Positions 1 to 13,000 of a DNA stretch of 64,000 nucleotides are shown here, piece after piece. Every line of letters begins with the position of its first letter. Within the stretch, counting starts at the first letter, position 1. The stretch lies in contig NC_135560.1 in NCBI RefSeq assembly GCF_964340395.1, forward strand, positions 10,981,098 to 11,045,097, given 5' to 3'. Origin of the DNA: Glandiceps talaboti. Taxonomy: Eukaryota; Hemichordata; Enteropneusta; Spengelidae. A program made the translations under genes and the position numbers. Below the pieces are notes generated by a model. It was not told the DNA's origin and did not search any database. It worked only from the letters and a program-made list of their open reading frames with translations.

Positions 1-309
1 TACTTGCTGTGGAAAATCGCTCGGTCAAATGAGGTCACCTTCAGCTTCTGGTCGAATCAGGATAGAGTATGCAAATGAGGATGTTGCAGACTGGCTGATT
101 ATGTAGAAGGGTGCAGAATTGGATTTGAAGATTACAACCCTGTTTCGAACAAACGCTTGTCATTTGGGCACCCAATGCGTAGAATTATGACTATAGCACA
201 TATTACATTGCTTGTTTGACGTCAATAGTGTCTTTTGAAAAGTGGCAGTTTACTTAAAGTCTCGTCGACTGATTTCCAATATGGCGTCGGTCATTATGCT
301 CATTAACAT

Positions 310-620
310 ATTCATTTTTTTTTCAAATTACAAAAAAAAAATCATAAAAAATAAAAATGAGGATGTGCTGACTTGAAATTAACAAATCTGAGTAAGCTAC
401 CCCCTGTGCATCAACACGCCAGATATCAAAGCAATCTAATAAGAGGTTTTCAAGGAGTTGATGAAAATGACATTTTATGAAAAAAAATCATAAAAAATTG
501 AAAATGGCACAGATCAACTTGGCATGAACAAATCTGAATAGCCTCCCCCCAGGGAACATGCACACCAAATATCGAAGAATTCCGACTGTCACTTCCGGAG
601 TAGATAGTAAAAATATAAAA
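310..620. repeat. Diverged ~150-bp tandem repeat
   Basis: AAAAAAATCATAAAAAATAA begins near 331 and a related AAAATCATAAAAAATTGAAA near 484. Both are followed by ACAAATCTGA, a C-rich run and ACACGCCAGATATC/ACACCAAATATC. The second unit ends in TTTGACGGACACC. Noncoding; in the anoctamin intron after exon 14. Confidence 0.65.
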
Positions 621-1043
621 GTTTGACGGACACCTATGATTCACTCTACTCTCTATACCTCAATACCCACCTATACCTAAAGCTACGCTTTCAGCTTTCG
701 CTGACAGCGGAGCTAAAAAGATTATGAATTTTGCCCAATTTTCTGACTAAAAAGAAGAGAGTTTCATTTTATTTCTGAAAGCATATAATAACTTCATGTT
801 TCTGGTAAGAATAGACTATGACTTAGGGATGCTAAGTTACTGTCTCGTTCCGTGCATATTAAGTTTTTACAAAGAGCAATGCTTCATTAATAAGGTGAGC
901 GCCCTCTCTGTTCAAACTATGCCATTCAAATTGTTGAATGATTTGAAGACCTATGACATTCCTAATGAAACTTTCACACTTTGCCCGACTAGGAAATTTT
1001 GCATTTTTTTCCCCTTTATCTGTAAATTCATGTATTTGCTTAC

Positions 1044-4000
1044 CTCCACACCAACAACAAACAACACAACGCCAGCAACAGTGATATCTGGAAACCATCG
1101 CTGAACATGGCCAAAGACACCCAATAGGGAACAGTTCACAACGACAGCAATCACACCCATTAATTCCATACAATCCTACAGGGAGAAAGTAATAACAAGA
1201 TTCCAATAGACTTGACATTGCAAAATATTCTCAAATTGAGTGAACATATTTTTTGTAGCTGTAGACATGATGAATCAAATTAAATTGAATTTTGGGTCCG
1301 CACTCAAAAATCCGTGCCCTCAACGGCGATCTTGTTTTAAACCTGTTATTGCAATACTAATGGATAAGATCAACCACTGATCAACATGTACAATGTCTAA
1401 TTATTGGTATTTTAACACTTTTCAGTGAATATATTGCGGTTGTCCGATCGAAAACAGATGCAGTAACTACAGTTACAACTAGTACAGTTTTGACATTGTG
1501 ATAAATTCAAAACCAAGCTTTCACTCAAGATTGAAACTTGTCACTACACTACCTACAGATAATATTGACCACTAATTAACAGACACAATGTCTTTTTATA
1601 AGTAAGTGACCAATTTTTAGTGAATATATATTTGGTTACTACATGAAAAATTATCCCAGTTGCAGCTAGTGCAGGTTTAACTGGCAGCCATTTTGAAGTA
1701 AAATATATTCAATATGACTTCCTTTTTTGTTGACTTTGGCACATTTTGTTTGGAATATACAAAATGCCATGACAAAATTATTAATTTTTTGATTGGTCAG
1801 GGGAAAACAATCTTATTACTTTACTAATATAGGTGTTTGCAGTTGAGGTTCATATGGTTATTCCACCAATCTGATTAAAATCTGATGTGGTGAATGCTTT
1901 TCTATTTCCATCGTTTTGTGTCGTTTGTTTTTGTTCCGAGTGATCATGAAGGTGGCAATCACTCGCAACAAAAACAAACGACACAAAACGATGGAAATAG
2001 AGGTAAATAAAGCATTTAGCTGCTTTCACCACATCAGATTTTAATCAGATTGTTATTCCACCTAACATAAGGGGAGCAGATAACCTCCTTATTCTAAGGC
2101 AAGGACACCCATATTGGAGGCTATCATGTTTTATTACATACCTCCTGGACATCTATATGAGGAGGAATATAACTTAAAAATTACTGTAACATGTGTAATT
2201 AGGATGTCTATCTGGTAAAATAATCAAAATATTAAACTATTTTTCTGGTAAAATCATCAAAATAGAAAACTATTTTTATTAAAAGAATGATTATGACCTG
2301 CAATAAATCTGTTTTACATAGACTCTATCAATATATGTAACTTAATGAGAATCTAGTAACTTTATTTGTATACTAAGTCTTACCTGCCATCTCCCAATGT
2401 CTTCAACTCTCTGACCAAATGGACGCTGCATTCCCCAGCATAGCTTGAATGCATCACTACGGATCTCCACAACGTTGTTAGCCAAGGCACATATGCCAGC
2501 CATAGGAAATGCAGATGAGAAGAGAACAACATAACCAAACTGTATCAACATCTCCAGATAGTCTTCAAAGGTACCCTACAATGACAAAGATAAATTGAAC
2601 ACTGCATAATTGTTCTTTGATAGCACTCTCTTGCAACAAGTGCTCAAACAAGTGTTACAATTATTATCAGTACCCCCTAGCACACCTATATTGGTGCAAC
2701 CTCAATCTGATTAAAATCTCATGTAGTGTACTTGGCACGATTTCTTTTTAGCTCTTACGTTTAATGTCGTTTGTTCTTTCGTGAATGGCTGTTACCTACA
2801 TCTGAAACAATACCATAGGTTTTGCTGAGTCACATGAGAACACTGAGTGAATTTACTCAATGAATGAAAACACGTAATGTGCCAAAACATATGGGTACAG
2901 TACTTCAGAGCGTTCTGTTCGAAAAAGAGCTCGAGTATAGAGCACAGACAGCAATGTTATCATTATTTTTTAATGGTTTGATCTCTTTCTTTCAATTTCG
3001 AATGTTGAGTGTTATATTGTAAGACGGATTCTGGTTGGCTACTCGTAAGTACAAAATTGGGTTCAAGAAAACCTATATTGTTGTGCCAAATGTAGGTAAC
3101 GGGCACTCACAAAAACCCAAATGACAGTAAATGTAACAGCCAAAAAGAAATAGCACCGAGTACACTACATTGTATTTTAATTAGATAGGTGCAACCTATA
3201 CTTTCTAACAATCCTAGCATACAAATTGCATATGACAAAAAAGTAATCTTGTCGATCCTATCAGGTACCAATTAAATATGATTATATGGAAGAGATAATT
3301 CATTTCAATCTGTCTTGTAGTAATATGCATTTGAGCAAAGACCCTTTGTCTGTATGTCTGGGTGAACAAGGCACAAATAGTCATGAGTTTTCATCTCATT
3401 TGTCAGGAACTACTGTAGTCTAGTCAGTTAATGCAATACAGACATTGCCATGGCTGAATGTCCTTTTTCCCCATGATGGAAATCTTCAACATTTTATCTA
3501 TGGCGACACAATTAGAGAATAAAATTCCTTTTTCCAGAAATTCCCTTGTGTAGGGGAAAATTGTATTTTTCAATGTCTTTCAACGAGTGTTTTAAAATTC
3601 AAGAACTTAGAAGTAGAAGATGAAACCAGTACAAGTGTTCAAATTTCGTATAAGGATCTCAGTCAATCAGTATCAGTTGCTATGGTGATGCAATCAGCAA
3701 TGTGAGGGTAGCAACCTGATTTGAGTCTGTTTATGAATAAACCATGCACAATTCATCTATGATGTGTGCCATATGGTGTACAGTGATCACTGAAATATAT
3801 TAACCTTACATACCGGTAATACCACACTCAATTCACTGATAAAAGATGTTACAATTTGTAACAGCTAGAAAGGTTACTAGATAAGTCTGTAAAATCAGTC
3901 TCCTAGTCTAAGAACACAGAGCAAAGACCAATGCAAGAGTTACGTGACTCAACAACTTATCATCCAGATTTTCCATGTCAAAGAGACAAAAGAATTTGTC

Positions 4001-7000
4001 AAAGGCAGTTGACATTAGCATATTGTATAATTACCAATGGTAATACATACATCACCATGGCAACTGATAATTTCCGAAACTCAAACGTTTGTCATATTTT
4101 TGACATCTATGACAATTGTAGGAATGACATTTTGATAAAATCATACCATAAATTTATTTATTTATTAACATTCGTATCACATCTGATATTTATGTTCAAA
4201 TAGTGTATAGTATAACTACAACTATGGGAAATATTGTGTTATGCGCTATTGCTGATGTTTACCAAATGGAAACTTGTTCTTCATTCATTATTCGATGTGT
4301 CAATAGACATGCATGTACGATAGCAGAACATGAATATTCATAAATCCTAAGTGCTTACATCTACCATATGTACCTTCAAATAAGACAATCATGAATGTTT
4401 ATGTGTGGTATTGTATATATATGCATGTCTGTGACTCCCGTGAGACAATGTGTGTCCATGGAAAGGAAATACAATGAACGATGAATGAGACACAAGTTTT
4501 AACTTGTTTTTTTCTTGGTAATCGCATGTAATGTAAGTGATAAAAAGTAGCTAAATGACTCAAGAGAAAATAAAGTTTTAAAGAAAATGACTTTATTTCC
4601 TGGAGTGGTGTTCCCCTTTACAAAATGTTACAAGCATGTCCTCTTACACATGAGAAGAAAGAGAGTTGTATTACTTACTTCATACTTCTTCATTGCACCT
4701 TCAACTTCAGCCTGTGTTAATTGCTGAGAACCAGTCCCATCCTTCTTGTCTTTAGCTTCTTGTAGCGTTGATGATTTTCCTGTTTAAAATTATACAAATA
4801 ATTCACCTATAAAGTTACAAGTTTCATATAGTGTAAACTGCTTCATGTATGTCATGGTAAGTCTTTGACTTGGTATGTGGGCTGCCTCAAAATATCACAT
4901 TTACATATTATCTGTAGGTACACTGTGTCAGGGCGCCTTCAGTCGGTTGGAAAGATCAAGACCACTGAGGGTGGAGCAACACAGTCTAATTAACATAATG
5001 ATAATTCTATATTTGACACAAGTACATGTACTTGGAACAGAAGAATTTGATATTCTGGTTGTGATTGCATTTCTGTTCAAGTTTTAACTTCATTTGAAAT
5101 TAAGACTGGGCAGCATTAATCTACTACAAATAATGTCCACCCCTACATACCATCATCCTTCACACCTTCAGCTACCCCATTCATATCACTTCAAACTTAC
5201 CATCATCCTTTGCAGCATTAAACTACCTCATTCAGACAGCTTCAAACTTACCACCATCCTTTGCAGCATTAAGCTACCTCATTCATACAACTTCAAACTT
5301 ACCATCATCCTTTGCAGCAGCATCTTTATCTCCATTGTCGTCATCAGGGATTTCTTCAGCAGCTAGTTTGTACGTCATCTTGATAGTTTTGTACCTTTCC
5401 AACAAATAAGGCAGTAAAGATTCTTTGAAATTTCCAACCACTTGACGTGTTATCAGTAGAGCGGCTAATTGCTAAAATTGAAAATAAAATCTGTTATTAA
5501 AATCCCAAGAACACGACAATTTACTTTTGTAGTTTTGACTTTCGTACGTTGCTGTAATTGCTGACACATGCATGATACTAGTATCCGAGTGATAAAACAT
5601 ACCAGAAATTTACAATTTGTTGACTTGAGATTAAATGGTATTAAAAGTAGAAGTCAGGTAATTCAGCTAATTAGGAGGATTGCAAAATTTCCAGTAGAAG
5701 TGTAGCACATTTTCAACACAAACAAGACTCAACAAAAAATAGCATAAAGACCCCATAAAATGGAGTCAAACATACATTTTGATAGTTGCCCTGATGACGT
5801 TAATGAAGCAAAAAAGTTAGGAGTTGCTTTAAAAATTTCTCTTGACTCTTTGAGTTGAAAGTTTTATTTGAAAAATGCATTTTGATGTTGACAGAGAAAT
5901 ACTACAACTGCCAACAACAGACCGTGGACAAACGGAACCTGTTACAAACAGGGAAAGTAAACAACTGAATTGGATTTATAACATTTGGCACAGCATGTTG
6001 GAAGTACAGACACTTGTATTACATTCCATCATTTGATAATAAACAGTTTTATGGCCACTTTACATAATAGTTCACATTCATAAACAAATTTGAAGTTCCC
6101 CTGGCATTTCATGTACACACAACACTGTTAATATCAAACCATGGTTTGCAGTAAAAGTCTCTGTACTTCCAAAATGCTGTGCCAAGTGTTATTATCCAAT
6201 TCACTTGTTTACTTTCCCTGTTTGTAATAAGTTTCATTCATCCAAGGTAAGTTGTACCACAGGGAAAAGGACGCATAATCAATAGCCTGTGAGTTTGTTC
6301 TAGGATTAGTAATCTACTAATTAATGTAAAGTTGGTAAACTCTGAGAAGACAGTGATAAAGTAGGAAATTAGAAAAATAGAGTGAGAGGAAACAATATTT
6401 AAAACTTTTGAAATTTGAAATATAGAGAAAATAATATTAGAAATCTGGAAAATCACGAAAACAAAATTGATTATTCGTCATTTTCCCTGTGGTTGTACAA
6501 TGACTTGAGGCTTTGTTCTGACCACTGTATTATAAGAAACATAGCATGTAACATTACCTGTCTTAAGCGCATCATATCTTGCAAATAAAATGCAATGTAG
6601 AAGAGTGCCATAAATGAATTCATGAATTGACCCTGCAAAAAAAAAAATAGTTTTAAAACATTTTTACTTTTCCACCACACAATGATCATTATACCATGCA
6701 CAAGCCAAGTTGAACAAAAAAAATATGGAATTTATATCCTGGTTGTTCTACATCACGACAACGCGCATCTATGTCACAACAACGCATGTCTACATCATTG
6801 GTTCTGCTGTGTTTGAAATGGACATCAAAACATTCAAAATTGCCATAACTTCCTGTGATTTTTCTATGATATTACTGGCACTGGTATAATTATGTTATTC
6901 TCCAATATATTTTTTCATTCATCTGGAAAATACTCGTGATCTGAGGGTTTTGTCACTACTCGACTAGTGACTTGTAGTGACAAAAAACAATTAGATCACT

Positions 7001-10000
7001 CGTATTTTCCTTGGTAGAAAAATATTTAGGACTAATGCGTCCTCGTAAAAAGTTGAATGGGTGCCAGGCTCCATGGAACCGTATCACTGACAATTCTAGA
7101 CACACTCACCACACTGAGTTTGATAATAAGATGGTTTTCATAAGTTTCTTCGGTTCTATAGTTCTCCAAGTCATTCAACCAATAGGCAACCTTCTTATAT
7201 ACGTCATCCAGGATACCAACTATAACAGCCAACAATATCTTTGGTAACTGTTTCATCCACCTGGTAAATTGGAACATCAACCAATGACATACAAATATTT
7301 CATCGAAAGAATTTTTTCTCAAGTTTTATTATCTATTTCAAGAAATTGGTACATTGCAAAGATTATGTGAAATTACAGTTGATTAAGGTGTCATCTACCA
7401 GCACTCAGGGTTTTTTAATTTGAGACGGTTTGTTGTAAAATTTGCGAAATCTAAGTCTATCTGGTCTGTCTACCTTAAACCCTGTTATTGTATAGGTTAC
7501 CCCTTTCAAAGCACACCACCACACAAACAAGCAGAGAAGCCATCCAGCAAGCACATGTCATTGAACGAACATTAAATAAACGGTCTAACGTCTTTGTACT
7601 ATGTTCCTTCAATACCATATACCTACTTGACATGCAGCTTACCAGCAAAAAAAGGCAGCAAATTCACCAACTATCTTTGTTAGCGAAACAATCATCTAGT
7701 CATGCCCCCGTCATATTGCCGAGAGAACCACTGTACGTAACCTGTTCACTAAAAAAGTACTCTAAACTCAATACAAGATATGATACGGAGGAAGACTTCA
7801 TGTTTCAGAAATGATAGATTAAATAAGAAGAGAAATAAACCGCGAATCATACCATGCAAACAGAGAAAATAGCGGAATAAAAGAAGACCTGTAGAAAAGA
7901 TAAAAAAAGAACGTAAAGATAATGATATAAAACATTACACAAAGAAATACAGACTGAGACATGTCAAAATAATCAGATCATTCAGAAGTGATACAAAATA
8001 ATATGAATCCATAACAAAGATAAGATCAAATGAACTTCAAAACAGAGAAACAGTTCTATGTACATCCCTAATAGATATCTGAATCTGACTTATGTTTTGA
8101 AATAATACTCAATAACTTCAGCATTCAAATATTGTTGCAATATCTGTTATTACAATAACAATCTATATAAATGATGCCCTAAAAATTGAACACAAATGTT
8201 GAATTTTTGGTCGAAAATATTCTAACTGAACGCCAATAAAAATAAGGTTATAGCTTAATATATAATAATATTTTAATTGGAAAGTCCATCCTAAATATAA
8301 TATCTATCAAAGGTTAACAACCTTTTGAGGCGCCAGTAGGTGTTAAATTGTGACAAATCTCATTACCACTAACATTTCAACTAACTACACAAATACAGTT
8401 TCTTTTAGTAAACATTTCTCACAGCAGACATGCATAGATGCCTATTTTGTCTGTGGTAATGACTGGTGGTCACTTTTTATGGAAAGTTACATCTTGTTTT
8501 TTGGTAAGCATCCATCTGGGTTTTTTTTTACACTTCATCAGATGAGTCCAGTCTGGACATGCTTCCCTGTGTATTGAAACATCACAATGCATATCAAATA
8601 GTTTGATTACTTGAGTTTACTTTTACAAGCGAGTGCTTGTGTTTCAATCAATTTGTTTGAAAATCACTTTGGGTAGTACATACAATCATAGACACTATGT
8701 ACCTGGTCTAAGGTACAATAACAGATTTTTGATTTCATACTTTTTTAGTTTTCTGGAATTTACTGTGTTTACATAAACACAGACTTTATCTAAGTTGTTA
8801 CAAATTATTGTTTAAAGTTGAAAAATATAGTAAATTAAAAGTTGTTTTTAAATATCAATTAAAAATCGAAAATAAATAAAACTTCTCACCCACAGAACCA
8901 CTTTATGACATCTTCACTACTTATTCATGAAAATAAAAAGTTAAGGATGGTCCATAAAACTATGAAAACACTGACTAGCTTTCATCTTCATTTACAGTGC
9001 ATCTGATCAAATATTACCTATAATGGTAATAATGGTATAATCAGCATTACTGATGTTCTAGTTTCAAGTTTGCAAAAAACTTAAATTTAGAAATGAAAAA
9101 AAAAATCTGTACATACCCTGGTAGATCCCCAGATGCTACCAACTTATTGATGTATTCTTGCAACTCAAAGCAGGCTAACATAGAGCAGATGACAACACCA
9201 ACACATAACAACATCACAGGTAAAGTAACACAATATCGATACATGTTACGTTTCCAGGGAGGAAAGTATGGCTCAGGTCGACCTGTTATGTCACTTATAC
9301 GAAGTGGTCCCTGTCAATTGAAATCACAAGATGAAGTTGACCAAACCCAGTGACGTTGTAGAGGGCAGCTATCTGAGTTTTAGTACACCTTATAAAGTCA
9401 CTTGGCATATCAAAATTCAAAATAAAATTATTTCTGACAACTAATATGTTTCTAATTTATCATATTTGAAAAATTCACTTATCTTTATGGTTCATGGCAT
9501 ATCAAAGGAATGACAGTAAATACACATGACTTTCCAAAATGTGCATGCTTAGAGTAATTTTTAAGGGCAGAATATGCCTCAGGGACTGATTTCCAATTTG
9601 GGGGTCCACCATCTTGTTTTCAAAGAAATCAACAATCTTTATTATCCCATACTAGCATTAACAAGGTATTTGGTGGCCATATTGGATTCTACAATGGCTA
9701 AATTCTGAGATGATTTTCACTTCTGTTTCAAAATTCTTGTATGCTGACCCATGGGTGTAAGTTTTCTTGAACAATGTTACTGTAACAGATTTTCATTTCT
9801 GAGGTGTGCATACTATGTAAATATTGTAACGATGCCCACTGACTTGAGAAATTCTAACACATCCAAGGACTGTCTCACTGACTCTAGCATTCTGCTGACA
9901 TCAGTTAGTGCCATTAGTGATTACCCTTAGTTTGATTTGAACATGTGTGCTACAATAACAATAGAAAATGTGGGTGATATTTACATTTATAACCTTTAAA

Positions 10001-13000
10001 CAAATACAAAATATAATACCTTCTATACAGATACATACATGCATATAACACAATGACATCCATTATCACTATATGTACATGCACTGATCTACAGTATAAA
10101 CTACCCTTAGGCAAAAATAAATAAATAATTGTTTGGTTCTGATAACCTGACCCAACATATTTTTCAATACCGAACCTAACTTTTTTTAAAAGGTAATCTG
10201 ACAAAAATAATGAAATTTTTTTAAATTTTGCAAAGTCATGAGAAAAATAGTGAGATTTAATGACAGAGAGATTTGGCTTGTGAACAAAACAACATGGCAA
10301 AATACAGTGTAGCTCCTGCAAATCACATGGAAAGTGTGAACACAGCAATGAAAAATCTCTGTTGACCTCTACATAACAACCTGAACCAGACCGAAAAAAA
10401 TAAATAAAGAAAAAAAATAAAATAAAATAAATAAAAAAAATAAAAAATTCCCTACCTACCCACCCTGTTTTGAAATTGGGCGTTATCAGAACCACACAAT
10501 TTTTTTCTTTGGCCTTATACTGAGATCATTTTTTTTTCAATTTTCATCATCAGCATAAATATCCTACAATGAATGTTAACATCGATAAGAAGACAAGAGA
10601 TAGTCCCTTACAGTGAATAATGGTCTTGGTTCATCTATTAATTCATCTTTGGTATCTAAAGTTCCCCACTTGTAGGCCAACTCTGCACTTTTACGTTTCC
10701 AGGCTTCAAGGTAGAGAGTGGCCCATACAACATTGAACAGTGCAAAGATGACAAACATTCGATCTTGGCTAACCTACAAAATAAAATACAATCAGATATT
10801 TCTAGAGAGTTTGTAATATTCAAAACATAGGTGTAGTTAATATGCATACCAAGGCTGTTTGAAATTTTGAATAATGATTTTTTTTTTTAAATGTTAAAAA
10901 TTTCTTGACCCTGGCTTTCGATGCTATAACTGAAAGGTTTTCAGTTGTGGAAGCACCGCATTGCTATTGCTTACACCAATGTGGAGTGCCTACGGTGTAC
11001 TTTTATGTTATGCCTCAAGGTACAGAGTAGCCCATACAAGATTGAAGATGCACAAAAGACAAACATTCGATGTTACCTGAAATTTTCGACTGCACGTTTA
11101 AGTCTTTGCACCACCTTGCTGCTTACATTGATGCACAGTGACTGCAAATCTTTCCCTCTACTTATGGTACAGGCTATACTTTTTTGCATGTACATGTATA
11201 CAAGTGTCATAATTATTTACAGGCAACATCAAAGTCACTTCACGATATGTGATTCTTAGAGAGTGATTTTATACTTTTATGTCACTCATGTCCAGTGCAA
11301 ACAGAAATATGCGTTTCAAGTTTTCAGTTAATTTACACGGAGCTGCAGCCACAAAGCTGTGCACTATCATCTCAGGGTCACTACCAACATGTGTTTGTGT
11401 CTTTAAATCACTAATGTCAATCTACTGACAAAGAATGAAGTGTGCAGTCAAAAAGTTCAGGTAACATTAATTTTTTGATTAATTTTCAATTTTACATAAT
11501 CAATGGTTTTCTCCAATGCAATAAAGTACTATAATGACATTTGACTTAAAACTCACATCGTCATCTTCAGTGAAAAACCACAAAAAGAGACCAAAAAATG
11601 CTGGTAGGACTAAGGCAACTGTATAGTGACCAAGCCATGCAAAGTACATAGCTATCTTTACACCAAAGTAGTCACAAATGTCATCTGAAAAGAAAACACA
11701 GAAACATTTTTTAAAATGTTTCAAGAAATAAGAAATGTGATTCTCATATCTGTTCTGGTGCTGATAATTTCTCTCAGTAGTGTTTTCACATTCAATATAG
11801 TTACACTGCAGTAAACTTATTTATTTTGGCATCCAAACATTTTTTGCAGAAAGACAGTTTTTTACATCACAGCTGTATTTTGTTTTGGAAATAAAACAAT
11901 TTTTGACTCCAGTGTACCTATAGCTGTACAACCTTTAGGAGTATATTTCTTGATTTGAAAAAATATCTGTCATTGCTATCTATGGTTTTAATTGACGGTT
12001 ACAGTAATTCGATTCTCATACAGATTTATATTGGTGCATACATTATTTCAGCAAAATAAACTCAAATAAGTTTGGCAACAAAATACATACACTGATGACA
12101 GTGTTTTTTTCTACCATCAGTATTTACACATAATTTTTAATAATATAATTCACTGTGACAGATGCTACATTCTGATTCAGTTTTCAATTTTATCAGTAAC
12201 ATTTAATTCCCCGGATTTATCTTCCTTCTTCTATTACATAAACATTATTACATTCTATTATGTGAAGGACAAATTTCTAAGTCATGAAAACGCAATTTAA
12301 TTTGAAATTAATTTGCCATTAATATAATATTCACGAGTGTAATGACAACTAGGATATCTAATCAATTTATACTCTAATTATCAATTTATAAATTAAACAC
12401 TAATGATCAATTATGCTTGATATAAATCAAATGACAACAGATTAAATTTACAATTTGTATATCTGACAAAGACACACTCAGTTAGCAGTATCTCAGTCCA
12501 ATGCAAGACCTGAGGCTTATTCACATCAGAGGCAGTGTTCGCTTTAATGATAGCCAAAATTTTGCTGTTGTGAGTCAAAATGAGAAAAACTGGGATTTCT
12601 TGTGAGTCATCACACAGTAAGAGATAGAGGAACACCAAATTTTGGTGCATCACTAGAAATTGGCTTCGAAGGCACAATGGTCACCACATAGGAAGAGATA
12701 TGGGAACACGAAATTTTGGTGCGTCACTAGAAATTGTGTGCGTCAGTGGTACGTCAAATTGACTTAGAAGGGACACTGATGAGAGGTTTTGAATACTAAC
12801 ATTTGAAGAATTGATTGTTTGTTTTTTGTTCTCTTTCCCAGTTTATACCTGGGGTTTTTTGGAGGTCTTTTTTTCGTTTCTGTACCTGATTTAAAAGTCA
12901 TATTTTTTTCTAATTTTTAGTAATGTATGTATTCAATTTTACTACCAGTGCTACTCCTAACATATTACTTAGTGAGCCCCTGGATCCAAAAGGGATGCAA

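Noticed and set aside
9950-10495. 181-codon minus-strand frame
   Set aside because: Overlaps the TIR element and A-rich runs (Phe/Ile-rich translation); no conserved domain.
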